This document shows positions 5,826-11,291 of a DNA stretch of 11,291 nucleotides, piece by piece. Position 1 is the stretch's first letter, and every line of letters begins with the position of its first letter. The notes below the pieces were generated by a model. The model saw only the letters and a program-made list of their open reading frames with translations. It was not told where the DNA came from and searched no databases. The position numbers and the translations under genes are program-made. The stretch is taken from contig JACPVD010000029.1 in the NCBI GenBank assembly GCA_016191895.1, forward strand, positions 1-11,291, read 5' to 3'. This DNA comes from Chloroflexota bacterium (lineage in GTDB: Bacteria; Chloroflexota; Anaerolineae; Anaerolineales; Villigracilaceae).

Positions 5826-7265
5826 TCACGCGCTTGCGTCTTCAATCGCCTTGACGATCTTGTAATAACCGGTGCAGCGGCACAAATTGCCGGTGATGGC
5901 CTGTTCGATCTCGTTGCGGGTCGGGTTTGCTTTTTCCTCCAACAGCATCGCGCCAGACATGACCAGCCCCGGCGTGCAATATCCGCATTGGACCGCGCCA
6001 TGCTCGATGAACGCCTCTTGAACAGGGTGCAACAGACTCCCCTCTCCTTTAGGAGCCCCCTTCGGGGATGATAAGGGGCTGGGGGTGAGGTCCGCCAACC
6101 CTTCGATCGTAGTGATCTCCGCGCCATGCGCTCTCGGCGCAGGGACAAGGCACGACATGACCGCCTTGCCATCCAGAAAGATCGTGCATGCGCCGCACTC
6201 GCCCTCGGCACAGCCTTCCTTTGTGCCGGTGAGCATCCCTTCTTCACGCAACAATCGAAGCAGGGTTTTGTTGTAGCCGTCATTGAAGGAATATTTTTTT
6301 CCGTTGATCGTTGTTTCGATGGGTGAAGCAGGGAACATGCCGCCCATGACAACTGCGGAATCTTTTGCCTGCAACAGGATCGGTTTCTTCGGCATCCCCG
6401 CTTGTTCCTTGCCGTCGCGAATCGCGCGAAGTCCGCGCAAGGTGATGACCCTGACCATCTCGCGTCGATATGCGGCGGATCCGCGCACATCGTCGATGGG
6501 ATGCGCCGACTTAACGGCCAATTCCGCGGCGAGGGCGATGTTCTTCTCTGTGAGTTTTTTCTTCGCGAGGAATTTTTCCGCTTCCTCCGCATGGACGATG
6601 ATCGGGGTGACTGCTCCGAGGGTGATCGTCGCCTTTCGGACGGTATCCGCTGTCAGGTTAAGGATGATCGCGACATTTACCAGCGAGATCGCCTGTGCGC
6701 GGCGCAACGCCAGTTTGATAAACGTCCCGCGCATGGATTTGGTCATGGCGGGGAAGGAAATATCTACCAGCATTTCGTCGGCTTGCATGACTGTTTTGCG
6801 GACGCCGGTGTAAAACTCATTCAATGGGATGGTCCGCTCGCCGCGAGTCGAAAGCAGGGTCACGCTTGCGCTGAGGGCCATGAGTGGCGTGATCGTGTCG
6901 TTGGCCGGGGACGCGGTGATGAGATTGCCCGCGATCGTTCCGCGGTTGCGAATCTGCGGCGCGCCCACTTCCCACGCGGCTCTTGCCAGCGGGTAGGCGT
7001 GTTTGCGAATCAATGTAGACGCGGCGCAATCATTGTGCGTGACGAGCGACCCCAGATGAATGGCGCCGTCCTCGTCGATTGAGATTTGATTTAGGGCTGG
7101 GATGCGCGAAACGTCGACGAGGGTATCGATTCCCTTGCGAACGCCGCGCTCGAGTTCGAGGATGAGGTCCGTGCCGCCGGCCATGACGCGGGCGCGTTCC
7201 TTTCGTTCCCCCAGAATCTTTATGACCTCATCGGTGGAGGTTGCGTTGATGTATTCGTGCCACAT
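5826..7265 (-). CDS. Fused FAD-binding / 2Fe-2S subunit of xanthine dehydrogenase-family enzyme
   Basis: A 479-residue fusion of the electron-transfer parts of a molybdenum hydroxylase. Residues 1-285 are the FAD-binding (CoxM/XdhB-like) domain, with AGGTDLILELERG (29-41) and the flavin motif TIAGNLITASPAND (110-123). Residues about 316-479 are the [2Fe-2S] domain. Its first cluster is bound by Cys352, Cys357, Cys360 and Cys372; its second by Cys427 and Cys430 (QCGYCTPG) with Cys462 and Cys464 (NLCRCTGY). Electrons run from the Mo site through both clusters to FAD. The order FAD then FeS is the reverse of eukaryotic xanthine dehydrogenase. Eighteen extra residues (393-410, Pro/Ser/Gly/Lys-rich) interrupt the segment between the two clusters and correspond to an inserted DNA repeat. 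The ATG at 7265 has no good ribosome site. All cluster cysteines are intact, so the protein is probably functional. Confidence 0.93.
   Translation of the reverse strand: MWHEYINATSTDEVIKILGERKERARVMAGGTDLILELERGVRKGIDTLVDVSRIPALNQISIDEDGAIHLGSLVTHNDCAASTLIRKHAYPLARAAWEVGAPQIRNRGTIAGNLITASPANDTITPLMALSASVTLLSTRGERTIPLNEFYTGVRKTVMQADEMLVDISFPAMTKSMRGTFIKLALRRAQAISLVNVAIILNLTADTVRKATITLGAVTPIIVHAEEAEKFLAKKKLTEKNIALAAELAVKSAHPIDDVRGSAAYRREMVRVITLRGLRAIRDGKEQAGMPKKPILLQAKDSAVVMGGMFPASPIETTINGKKYSFNDGYNKTLLRLLREEGMLTGTKEGCAEGECGACTIFLDGKAVMSCLVPAPRAHGAEITTIEGLADLTPSPLSSPKGAPKGEGSLLHPVQEAFIEHGAVQCGYCTPGLVMSGAMLLEEKANPTRNEIEQAITGNLCRCTGYYKIVKAIEDASA
6036..6089. repeat. 54 bp GC-rich palindromic repeat inserted in frame in the FeS domain
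   Basis: On the minus strand these 18 codons read LTPSPLSSPKGAPKGEGS. They fall between TIEGLAD and LLHPVQEAF, which are nearly adjacent in ordinary family members. The DNA is a run of short palindromes (AGCCCC pairing with GGGGCT, CCCC-TTC-GGGG, CTCC-TTTA-GGAG) and resembles the CCCTCACCCCCAGCCCC...GGAGAGGGGAG repeat scattered through many bacterial genomes. Its length is a multiple of three and it contains no stop in this frame, so the gene stays open. Confidence 0.75.
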
Positions 7266-7277
7266 GTCGATTCGCGT

Positions 7278-7302
7278 AGGGGCACAGCATCGCTGTGCCC
7301 CT
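7278..7302. repeat. 25 bp perfect hairpin between two operon genes
   Basis: Arms AGGGGCACAGC (7278-7288) and GCTGTGCCCCT (7292-7302) enclose the loop ATC. It lies in the 46 bp gap between the unknown helical gene and the FAD/FeS gene. On the minus strand the T run (7304-7310) comes before the stem, not after it, so it does not have the order of an intrinsic terminator. It probably belongs to a dispersed repeat family. Confidence 0.7.
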
Positions 7303-7311
7303 ATAAAAAAA

Positions 7312-7836
7312 TTACTCCCTGCTTCCCGTTACAACCTCGGAGCGGCGCTCGAAGGTTTCCACGGCAAGACGGGCGTTCGATGTCAGGTTGCGAATGGCGG
7401 CGGGAAGCGCCTCATCGTCGCTGAGGCTGGCTTCCACGTTATCCAGCGCGCTGCTTACCTGGTCTCCAAGGGTAAAGAACGCAAGGTCGAATTGATAGAT
7501 CGCTTCGAGTTCCTTCTCGTTGATCTTTGTCGCGTCGAACAGGCCGGAGTATCCGCGCGCGGCCTTGCTGATCTTGTCGATGAAGGTGCGCAGGATGAGC
7601 GCGGCCTTGTCCATGTCGTCCACATAGGCGATCTTGCCGCTGTTGACAAGGTCCACTTGCAGGTTGGAAGCGCGGCTCCAAAGTTCGTCGAAGCGCCGCG
7701 CCACAGTATCGCGCAGGATTTTGTCTGCGTCGCGGCGGTTTTGTCGTTCGATGTAGCCGCTGAAACCGGGGATGTACGAAAGCAATTTCTTGAACGGGTC
7801 GATCTGACTGCTTACTTTTTCGAAAAAGTCACTCAT
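7312..7836 (-). CDS. Unknown helical cytoplasmic protein heading the hydroxylase gene run
   Basis: I do not recognise a named family. The 174-residue protein is charged and predicted almost entirely helical, with no membrane segment, cysteine or signal peptide. Notable stretches are FKKLLSYIPGFSGYIERQNR (15-34), RRDADKILRDTVARRFDELW (34-53), ALILRTFIDKISKAARGYSG (79-98) and YQFDLAFFTLGDQVSSALDN (114-133). The start is the ATG at 7836 because GGAGG lies five bases upstream; an upstream in-frame ATG at 7869 has no such site. It is the first gene of the minus-strand run, behind a promoter-like TATAAT, and 46 bp before the FAD/FeS subunit. The hydroxylase link is positional only; a housekeeping role in cell envelope or stress is equally possible. 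Confidence 0.75.
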   Translation of the reverse strand: MSDFFEKVSSQIDPFKKLLSYIPGFSGYIERQNRRDADKILRDTVARRFDELWSRASNLQVDLVNSGKIAYVDDMDKAALILRTFIDKISKAARGYSGLFDATKINEKELEAIYQFDLAFFTLGDQVSSALDNVEASLSDDEALPAAIRNLTSNARLAVETFERRSEVVTGSRE

Positions 7837-7876
7837 GTGCGCCTCCTGCCAAAGGTGTACGCATTTCAATGAATTA

Positions 7877-7889
7877 GGGTTGCCAACCC
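7877..7889. promoter_or_regulatory. Operator-like 13 bp palindrome over the predicted transcription start
   Basis: GGGTTG-C-CAACCC is a perfect palindrome with 6 bp arms. It abuts the minus-strand -10 hexamer (7890-7895) and covers the expected start point at about 7883. It could be a repressor site, or a short hairpin at the 5' end of the transcript. No regulator gene in the window is tied to it. Confidence 0.4.
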
Positions 7890-7919
7890 ATTATAGCCGC
7901 AGTTTCTGGTTATAATCAA
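7890..7919 (-). promoter_or_regulatory. Predicted promoter of the minus-strand hydroxylase gene run
   Basis: On the minus strand TTGATT (7914-7919) and TATAAT (7890-7895) are separated by 18 bp. This is a good sigma-70-like match and predicts a leader of about 47 bases before the ATG at 7836. The -35 hexamer overlaps the left copy of the direct repeat flanking the MITE-like element. Confidence 0.5.
7911..7916 (+). promoter_or_regulatory. Possible -10 hexamer for the aldolase gene
   Basis: TATAAT lies on the plus strand directly before the MITE-like element. No good -35 is present at 16-18 bp (CCATTA at 17). If it is used, the transcript would begin near 7923 and would carry the whole element as a structured leader. 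Confidence 0.25.
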
Positions 7920-8035
7920 GCAATGGTGTGCAAGCAAACCATGTCAGACATGGAGTCGAAAGTCTCCGACTTTCGAGCAAAATCTGGAGATTTTGCAGTC
8001 CACGATGAGAACCTTTGCTTGCACACAAGCAATGG
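7917..8035. mobile_element. MITE-like element, 99 bp plus 10 bp flanking duplications
   Basis: The core is 7927-8025. Its ends are perfect 12 bp inverted repeats, TGTGCAAGCAAA (7927-7938) and TTTGCTTGCACA (8014-8025). It is bordered by the direct repeat CAAGCAATGG at 7917-7926 and again at 8026-8035, as expected for a target duplication. The interior holds three consecutive perfect hairpins: CCATGTC-A-GACATGG (7939-7953), TCGAAAGTC-TCC-GACTTTCGA (7956-7976) and GCAAAATCT-GG-AGATTTTGC (7977-7996). It has no coding capacity, so a transposase would have to act in trans. It lies between the divergent aldolase and hydroxylase-operon promoters. One caution: CAAGCAA also occurs in the element end, so the duplication is partly similar to the terminus. 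Confidence 0.75.
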
Positions 8036-8068
8036 CTTCCTGCCATCTCAATTTTTTAGGAGACAACA

Positions 8069-9133
8069 ATGATCACTGATATTCAATCCCTGCTGGGCGA
8101 CAAGGCGAAGACCCTGCTCGAGTTTGACTCGCCCAAGATTCCAAAGGAACGCCTGCACCTGCCGGGCCCGGACTTTTTAGATCGCATCTTCCTTCAATCG
8201 GATCGTAACCCCCGCGTGTTGAACAACCTCGCGTCGATGTACAACCATGGGCGGCTGGCTGGAACCGGCTACCTGTCCATTTTGCCGGTGGATCAAGGCA
8301 TCGAACATTCCGCCGGCGCGAGTTTTGCCAAAAATCCCGATTATTTCGACCCGGAGAACATCGTCAAACTCGCCATCGAAGGCGGTTGCAACGCGGTCGC
8401 CTCCACATTCGGCGTGCTTGGGCTGATGTCGCGCAAGTATGCGCACAAGATTCCGTTTATCGTGAAGATCAATCACAATGAGTTATTGACCTATCCGAAC
8501 AGTTATGAACAGATTCTATTTGGAACAATAGAACAGGCCTACGACATGGGCGCGGCGGCGGTCGGCGCCACCATTTACTTTGGCTCGGACGATTCTCACA
8601 GGGAGATCGTTGAAATTGCGCAAGCCTTCGCGTTGGCGCATGAATTGGGAATGGCGACCATTTTGTGGTGCTATCTGCGTAACCCTGCTTTCAAAAAAGA
8701 TAAGGATTACCATGTCTCCGCCGATCTGACCGGGCAGGGCAATCACCTCGGCGTTACGATTTCCGCGGATATTGTCAAGCAGAAACTGGCCGAGAACAAC
8801 GGCGGATTCCTCGCTTTGAACGCCGAGAGCGTTTCCTATGGCAAACTGGACAAACGCATCTACAGCGACCTCACCAGCGACCACCCGATCGACCTGTGCC
8901 GTTACCAGGTGGCGAATTGTTACATGGGTCGCGCCGGGTTGATCAACAGCGGCGGCGCTTCCGGTACAAACGATTTTGCCGAAGCGGCGGAGACAGCCGT
9001 TATCAACAAGCGCGCAGGCGGGCAGGGATTGATCTCCGGCCGCAAGGCGTTCCAACGCCCGCTGGCGGAGGGTGTGAAGATTCTAAACACCATCCAGGAT
9101 GTGTACCTGGATCAAAATATTGCTGTAGCGTAG
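8069..9133 (+). CDS. fbaB: Class I fructose-bisphosphate aldolase, FbaB type
   Basis: A 354-residue cytoplasmic enzyme that cleaves fructose 1,6-bisphosphate to dihydroxyacetone phosphate and glyceraldehyde 3-phosphate, and runs in reverse in gluconeogenesis. It matches E. coli FbaB along its whole length, from TDIQSLLG at the start, through [20 protein letters not shown] (61-80), [38 protein letters not shown] and [19 protein letters not shown], to [12 protein letters not shown] at the end. As a class I enzyme it uses a Schiff-base lysine; by position this should be Lys237 in ISADIVKQK, though I could not align it to confirm. AGGAGA lies five bases before the ATG at 8069. The gene is monocistronic or followed by the Nudix gene after a strong hairpin. 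The intergenic region upstream carries the MITE-like element. Confidence 0.97.
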   Translation: MITDIQSLLGDKAKTLLEFDSPKIPKERLHLPGPDFLDRIFLQSDRNPRVLNNLASMYNHGRLAGTGYLSILPVDQGIEHSAGASFAKNPDYFDPENIVKLAIEGGCNAVASTFGVLGLMSRKYAHKIPFIVKINHNELLTYPNSYEQILFGTIEQAYDMGAAAVGATIYFGSDDSHREIVEIAQAFALAHELGMATILWCYLRNPAFKKDKDYHVSADLTGQGNHLGVTISADIVKQKLAENNGGFLALNAESVSYGKLDKRIYSDLTSDHPIDLCRYQVANCYMGRAGLINSGGASGTNDFAEAAETAVINKRAGGQGLISGRKAFQRPLAEGVKILNTIQDVYLDQNIAVA

Positions 9134-9157
9134 TTGTGCCGTTAAAAAAACCGGGGT

Positions 9158-9200
9158 GTGGGGTGTTTTGAGCGCGCGAAGCGCGCTCAAAACACCCCAC
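9158..9200. repeat. 43 bp perfect hairpin repeat, copy 2, possible terminator of the aldolase gene
   Basis: Identical to 1617-1659: two 20 bp arms (9158-9177 and 9181-9200) around GAA. On the plus strand it follows the aldolase stop by 24 bases and is itself followed by a T-rich run (TTTCTCCTTATTTTT, 9201-9215), so this copy could end transcription. The Nudix start is 28 bases further on. Confidence 0.8.
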
Positions 9201-9227
9201 TTTCTCCTTATTTTTGAAAAGATACCC

Positions 9228-9725
9228 ATGCCCCAATCCGATCAAGGCGTCACCAAAGACAGGTACATGCTCATTCCCCGCACGGCGATTTTACTCCGTC
9301 GCGGGGAACATTATTTATTGATGAAAGGCGCGCCCACAAAGCGATTGTGGGCCGGGAAATACAACGGCCTCGGCGGGCATGTGGAGCGGGGGGAGGATAT
9401 TTGCTCCGCCGCCCGGCGCGAGTTGATGGAAGAGACCGGTCTCACCGCAGACTTGTGGCTGTGCGGCACGGTCATTGTCGATGCCGGGGATGTGGGAGTC
9501 TGCCTGTTTATGTTTTGTGGGGAAAACGTTCAAGGGGAGATTCAAGCCGGTGGGGAAGGAACAGCCGAATGGTTAAGTCGCGATGCGGTTTTTCATCTTC
9601 CCGTTGTCGAAGATTTGCCGATCCTGCTCGAACAAATTCACGGCATGAAGCGCGGCGATCCCCCCTTCTCCGCGCGTTCTTATTATGACGAAAACGATAA
9701 ATTGCATGTTGTGTTTGGGGAATAA
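9228..9725 (+). CDS. Nudix hydrolase
   Basis: A 165-residue Nudix-fold pyrophosphohydrolase. The Nudix box G-x5-E-x7-R-E-U-x-E-E-x-G-U is complete: GHVERGE, then RRELMEETGL (box at about residues 49-71). The KYNGLGGHVERGE context resembles MutT/MTH1-like 8-oxo-dGTP hydrolases, but the family has many substrates and specificity cannot be read from the box. The start is taken at the ATG at 9228 (MPQSDQGVTKDRYML). An upstream GTG in frame at 9156 would translate the hairpin repeat and is rejected. The ribosome site is weak (GAAAAG), so the ATG at 9267 (MLIPRTAILL) is an alternative. The TAA stop overlaps the A run that forms the T tract of the terminator for the opposing kinase gene. Confidence 0.9.
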   Translation: MPQSDQGVTKDRYMLIPRTAILLRRGEHYLLMKGAPTKRLWAGKYNGLGGHVERGEDICSAARRELMEETGLTADLWLCGTVIVDAGDVGVCLFMFCGENVQGEIQAGGEGTAEWLSRDAVFHLPVVEDLPILLEQIHGMKRGDPPFSARSYYDENDKLHVVFGE

Positions 9726-9753
9726 AAAAAGTCACAAACTTTTCCTTTGTGAC
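9724..9753 (-). terminator. Intrinsic terminator of the histidine kinase gene
   Basis: On the minus strand GTCACAAA-GGAAAAG-TTTGTGAC is an 8 bp perfect stem followed at once by seven Ts, beginning 16 bases after the kinase stop. On the plus strand the sequence after the stem is CCCTTCG, so it should not terminate the Nudix transcript in the same way. Confidence 0.85.
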
Positions 9754-9769
9754 CCTTCGTGGTAACTTT

Positions 9770-10936
9770 CTACCGCCACTTCATCAATGAGATCGTAAAT
9801 TTGCTTCCATGCCCCGGGCGGCTTTCCACATCCAGGGTGCCGTTGTGTTGCATGATCACCTGGCGCGTGATCGAAAGGCCGATGCCGATGCCGCTGTAGA
9901 GTTCGTCGCCGCTTTTTTCGAGATGGAAGAATCGGTCGAAAATTCGCGGGCGGATCTCCGGCGCAATACCGATGCCGTGATCTTCCAACGAAACGAGCGC
10001 TCGTTCCCGTTGCTCTTCGAAGCGCACTTCCACTTCGCCGTTGATCGGGCTGAACTTGATCGCGTTGTCCAAAAGGGCGGTTACCGCGCGGCCAAGCGAT
10101 TGCGCGTCGCCCTTCACTTCGGAAATGCCGCGCTCGCCCTTTACCTTGATCGTGACGTTCTTCAGGCGCGCCCTGTCTTCGTATTTCGCCACAATATCTT
10201 TCGTCACTTCCACAATATTCACCGCCTGGAATTCGGGCAGAACCAGTTCGATCTCCTGCAAAAAGAGCAGGTCGTTTGCCAGCGTGGTGATCTGATCCAC
10301 ATTTCGCGCAACGGTCTCCACGGTCGAACTCATTTGCTCGCCCGAAACCATTCCCTTTTTGATCGCCTGCAAATATCCGCTTGCCACCATCAGCGGCGTG
10401 CGCAACTCATGCGCAATGTTCGAAAGAAATTCCCGGCGAATCAAATCCTGTTCGGCGAGTTTTTGATATGCATTCGCCAGTTCCGATGCGCGCACACGCA
10501 AATCGTCGATTGCCATTTGATCGTTCTGGCGCAACCGGCTGCTGATCTCGCCGACCATCGCCATCGCCACGCTGGGGCTGTGTTTCAACACGCGGTCGAA
10601 CCCGTCCTTGTCGAGTTCGAGCACGATTACGCTGGTCTTTGATTTAACGGTGGCGGCGCGCGGCGCGTTATGAATGAGCGCCATTTCCCCGAAAAAATCC
10701 CCGGCGGTCAGCGCTTTCAACACGCGAAGCTCGGAATTATTAATCACCTTCGACACTTCGAAGTCGCCTTCGAGCACCATGTAAAACACATGTTCGATTT
10801 CATTTTCCTTGCATAACACCGTCTCGGGCGGGTACGCCTGAATGCGGCTGTTCATGATGATTTCCTGCACTTCGTCGGCCTTGATGCCGGGAAACGCGCG
10901 CGGAATGATCTTTGCGGGAGTTCGTGTGTTGGTCAT
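9770..10936 (-). CDS. Soluble histidine kinase with N-terminal cyclic-nucleotide-binding domain
   Basis: A 388-residue sensor kinase with no membrane segment. Residues about 12-140 form a CRP-like cyclic-nucleotide-binding domain, with phosphate-binding-cassette features FFGEMALIHNAPRAATV (81-97; Gly83, Glu84, Arg93). A helical linker (140-168) leads to the HisKA domain with the phospho-acceptor His176 in FLSNIAHELRTPL. The ATPase domain has the N box LLDNAIKFSP, the G1 box EDHGIGIAPE, the F box FDRFFHLEKS and the G2 box GIGIGLSITRQ. It should autophosphorylate in response to a cytosolic ligand, plausibly cAMP or cGMP, and pass phosphate to a response regulator. No such regulator is in the window, so it is an orphan as far as can be seen. 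AAGG six bases upstream supports the ATG at 10936. A domain of this type can also bind other ligands such as heme. Confidence 0.95.
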   Translation of the reverse strand: MTNTRTPAKIIPRAFPGIKADEVQEIIMNSRIQAYPPETVLCKENEIEHVFYMVLEGDFEVSKVINNSELRVLKALTAGDFFGEMALIHNAPRAATVKSKTSVIVLELDKDGFDRVLKHSPSVAMAMVGEISSRLRQNDQMAIDDLRVRASELANAYQKLAEQDLIRREFLSNIAHELRTPLMVASGYLQAIKKGMVSGEQMSSTVETVARNVDQITTLANDLLFLQEIELVLPEFQAVNIVEVTKDIVAKYEDRARLKNVTIKVKGERGISEVKGDAQSLGRAVTALLDNAIKFSPINGEVEVRFEEQRERALVSLEDHGIGIAPEIRPRIFDRFFHLEKSGDELYSGIGIGLSITRQVIMQHNGTLDVESRPGHGSKFTISLMKWR

Positions 10937-10956
10937 AATCGCCTTCTATTTTTTGC

Positions 10957-10985
10957 ATTTTATCACGCAAGCCGTGGACTCCAAA
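10957..10985 (-). promoter_or_regulatory. Candidate promoter of the histidine kinase gene
   Basis: On the minus strand TTTGGA (10980-10985), 17 bp, then TAAAAT (10957-10962) with a TG one base upstream (extended -10). The -35 match is poor and lies within the arm of the hairpin repeat at 10980-11001. The predicted leader is about 14 bases. Confidence 0.3.
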
Positions 10986-11010
10986 GTCTCCAGACTTTGG
11001 ACATTTGTCC
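10980..11010. repeat. Hairpin repeat between the divergent kinase and lipoprotein genes
   Basis: TCCAAAGTCT-CC-AGACTTTGGA (10980-11001) is a 10 bp perfect stem, overlapped by a second small hairpin GGACA-TT-TGTCC (10999-11010). The core AAAGTCTCC(A)GACTTT is shared with the middle hairpin of the MITE-like element at 7956-7976, so the two are probably related. Confidence 0.6.
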
Positions 11011-11016
11011 TATAAT
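11011..11016 (+). promoter_or_regulatory. Possible -10 hexamer for the lipoprotein gene
   Basis: A perfect TATAAT on the plus strand, without a recognisable -35 at normal spacing. The start of transcription would fall near 11023, where an in-frame ATG also begins. Confidence 0.3.
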
Positions 11017-11085
11017 CGCCGCATGCAGTGGACGTTAGAGAACGCCCACCTGCGCCCGAAGCGTAATCACTGCAAGGATTCCCCT

Positions 11086-11291
11086 ATGAACCTCATCTCC
11101 CGCCTCTTGTGGATGACGACCTTCGCATCCATCTTGACCTCAGCCTGCCAGCCTGCAATGACCGAGTCAGCGCCGACGGCTTTTCTTCCCACGTCTGAGC
11201 CCCTGCCGATTCCCAGCGAAACGCCTGTTCCCACTCCTGTCGCCCCTGAATCGACTCCCACACCCATTCCGCTTGTGCCGAATTTTTCGCA
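11086..11291 (+). CDS. Probable lipoprotein, N-terminal part only
   Basis: The frame opens at the ATG at 11086 and is still open at the window end, 68 codons later. Residues 1-21 look like a signal peptide (MNLISRLLWMTTFASILTSAC), with a lipobox-like ILTSAC and Cys21 as the candidate lipidated residue; Thr at -3 is not ideal. Residues 22-65 form a low-complexity linker rich in Pro, Thr, Ser and Glu (for example PVPTPVAPESTPTPIPLVP), common in exported proteins of this group, where it separates the anchor from an extracellular domain. The function cannot be told because the domain lies beyond the edge. AAGGA seven bases upstream supports this start. The frame is also open back to an ATG at 11023, but that would bury the signal peptide. 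Confidence 0.7.
   Translation, partial: MNLISRLLWMTTFASILTSACQPAMTESAPTAFLPTSEPLPIPSETPVPTPVAPESTPTPIPLVPNFS

Noticed and set aside
2693-7265. Selenocysteine-encoding UGA in the hydroxylase subunits
   Set aside because: Both frames are complete without in-frame UGA; selenium in this enzyme class is a labile cofactor, not selenocysteine.
7278-7310. Intrinsic terminator between the helical protein gene and the FAD/FeS gene
   Set aside because: The T run lies before the stem on the minus strand, and after the stem on the plus strand there are As, so the order is wrong on both strands.
7927-8025. Riboswitch or CRISPR-like array upstream of the aldolase
   Set aside because: The three hairpins differ in sequence and have no regular spacers, and the inverted ends plus flanking direct repeats fit a mobile element better. 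No known riboswitch core was recognised.
9156-9227. Upstream GTG start of the Nudix protein (24 extra residues)
   Set aside because: The extra residues are a translation of the 43 bp hairpin repeat; the same peptide-like pattern appears from the other copy at 1617-1659.

Overview
The window looks like chromosomal DNA from a member of the Chloroflexota, most likely the Anaerolineae. This is an inference from moderate-to-high GC, the gene repertoire and the many short palindromic repeats between genes; there is no rRNA or marker gene here to prove it. I see no phage, plasmid, CRISPR or tRNA features. The 'accessory' content is a dense population of small non-coding hairpin repeats.

Minus strand, 7836 down to 1: a run of nine co-directional genes. 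It starts with an unknown helical protein, followed by a fused FAD/2Fe-2S subunit of a xanthine dehydrogenase-family molybdenum hydroxylase. Next come two small unknown genes (81 aa, and a 141 aa two-helix membrane protein) and then the molybdopterin-binding catalytic subunit. After these come an alpha/beta hydrolase, a DinB-fold metal protein, a DUF1361 six-helix membrane protein and, cut by the window edge, YqeB, an accessory factor of selenium-dependent molybdenum hydroxylases. The two hydroxylase genes together supply all three redox domains (FAD, two 2Fe-2S clusters, Mo-pterin). YqeB nearby suggests that a labile-Se-type maturation system belongs to the same neighbourhood.

Plus strand, 8069-9725: a class I fructose-bisphosphate aldolase of the FbaB type, then a Nudix hydrolase. 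They are separated by a 43 bp perfect hairpin. The same hairpin occurs, identical in sequence, at 1617-1659.

Minus strand, 10936-9770: a soluble histidine kinase with an N-terminal cyclic-nucleotide-binding domain, ended by a clear intrinsic terminator. At the right edge, plus strand from 11086, the start of a probable lipoprotein with a Pro/Thr-rich linker runs off the window.

The most striking observations concern the repeats. A 99 bp MITE-like element (7927-8025) with 12 bp perfect inverted ends, a 10 bp flanking direct duplication and three internal perfect hairpins sits between the divergent aldolase and hydroxylase-operon promoters. A 54 bp GC-rich palindromic repeat is inserted in frame into the iron-sulfur domain of the hydroxylase (residues 393-410). 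Other hairpin elements lie at 1456-1574, 5323-5384 (which supplies a stop codon), 7278-7302 and 10980-11010.
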